Source: Leishmania mexicana MHOM/GT/2001/U1103 (lineage: Eukaryota > Euglenozoa > Kinetoplastea > Trypanosomatida > Trypanosomatidae). Taken from it: a DNA stretch of 64,000 nucleotides. The translations under genes were made by a program, and so were the position numbers. A model generated the notes under the pieces. That model ran no database searches and was not told the origin of the DNA. It worked only from the letters and a program-made list of their open reading frames with translations. This document shows positions 63,329 through 64,000 of the stretch, piece after piece. The stretch covers positions 1,049,501-1,113,500 of the forward strand of contig NC_018324.1 in NCBI RefSeq assembly GCF_000234665.1, given 5' to 3'. Every line of letters starts with the position of its first letter. Positions within the stretch are counted from its first letter, which is position 1.

Positions 63329-64000
63329 TCACGGCACAAACACCGAAGATCCGTCCGCTTCGTACGCTTCGTGCTCCAACTGCGAAGCAGCCACCTGTAC
63401 CGCTTCTGCTAGACCACCCTCCGCTAATAACAGCGCCTTCAGTGCCTTGGCGCACTTTTCATTAAACCGCCGCACGGCTTTGCGCTGGAGCACAACAAGC
63501 TCGTGCTGTACCGACGGGTCATCGCTGTGGTCCAGCGCCGCCGCAGCACCGCCAATCTCCGCCTCTACATCATCACCGTAGAGCAGCTCTGCAAAGGCCT
63601 CTTCGTCGTGGTCAAAAACGGCCGCGCGCAGAATGTCAAGGTGTTCGTCGCTAAGGCTGTCGGCGAGGTTGACGTTGTACTGGCATAGACTGGCGGTGCT
63701 GTCGAACGTGTTGCCGTCCAAGAAGGACATGAAGGATAAGATCGGGTAATCAATCCCCTCCTCGCGAGAGCTGTTGACGGAGTCCATCAGTGCACTGAGC
63801 AGGTTCGGATCCGGGGTTGGGGTACGTGGAGCAGCGAGTGGAGTTGTCGGCCTGCCAAGGTGCCGCTGGCTGCTGCGGTGCCGCTTCTCACGCGTTGGGG
63901 GCGGTACCTGCTCGGATACACGGTGAGGCCGGTCTGAGGATGTCGCCGGTGGAATCGCCTCACCCGCGTCCTGGCGGCTTGCCACCTGCGCAGCTGCATG
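63329..64000 (-). CDS. C-terminal part of an unknown protein (5' end outside window)
   Basis: The frame is open from base 64000 (which begins with the codons for H, A, A, A, Q, V, A, S, R) to a stop at 63329, giving the last 223 residues. No ATG is required inside the window; the apparent start at 63985 is GTG. The first 70 residues are basic and Pro/Thr-rich, hence disordered. The rest is acidic and helical, with FMSFLDGNTFDSTASLCQY, LSDEHLDILRAAVFDHDEEAF and a final Ala/Leu-rich helix. I recognise no domain. Confidence 0.65.
   Translation of the reverse strand, partial: HAAAQVASRQDAGEAIPPATSSDRPHRVSEQVPPPTREKRHRSSQRHLGRPTTPLAAPRTPTPDPNLLSALMDSVNSSREEGIDYPILSFMSFLDGNTFDSTASLCQYNVNLADSLSDEHLDILRAAVFDHDEEAFAELLYGDDVEAEIGGAAAALDHSDDPSVQHELVVLQRKAVRRFNEKCAKALKALLLAEGGLAEAVQVAASQLEHEAYEADGSSVFVP

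Overview
The window looks like nuclear chromosomal DNA from a trypanosomatid of the Leishmania type. The reasons are: intron-less, GC-rich genes all on one strand (minus); long intergenic regions full of (GT)n/(CA)n, polypyrimidine and homopolymer tracts; clear polypyrimidine-AG spliced-leader acceptors just upstream of start codons; and short retroposon-like elements whose 5' end matches the ingi/L1Tc-type signature. The genus is an inference. From memory, the pyruvate dehydrogenase E2 gene lies on chromosome 36 of L. major, but I could not check synteny here.

Layout, read in the direction of transcription (high to low coordinates). The window opens with the 3' part of an unknown acidic protein gene (63329-64000), then a small secreted Cys-rich protein (61792-62142), an MFS transporter (57964-59742), a 4.3 kb low-complexity stretch with a 100-N scaffold gap, a large putative mitochondrial helical protein (50347-53631), and D-aminoacyl-tRNA deacylase (49356-49814). 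A 3.5 kb gene-free stretch follows, with an abnormal GC-rich block and a retroposon copy. Then come a transportin-like importin, a mitochondrial FtsH/Yme1 protease, a 1443-residue mitochondrial protein of unknown function, a POC5-like centriolar protein, a pentapeptide-repeat protein, an exportin-like karyopherin, a metallophosphoesterase and PDH E2. A 4.7 kb stretch with a decayed retroposon and a probable pseudogene separates these from a Trm9-like tRNA methyltransferase and a PCI-domain (PCID2/Thp1-like) protein. After a 5.3 kb spacer with a near-perfect tandem duplication, the window ends inside a giant protein kinase (over 3350 residues).

Functionally this is an ordinary housekeeping polycistronic unit: neighbours serve mitochondrial metabolism and quality control, nuclear transport and mRNA export, tRNA modification and quality control, cytoskeleton and signalling. 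They are not an operon in the bacterial sense. Several proteins are given a start downstream of the longest open frame, because the longer frames begin with GTG or TTG or contain the probable trans-splice acceptor.

The most interesting items are: two identical 391-bp retroposon copies 15 kb apart; a 19-residue motif present three times in the giant kinase, together with two large insertions in its catalytic domain; the 982-bp tandem duplication with four exact 103-bp internal repeats; and the small 10-cysteine secreted protein.
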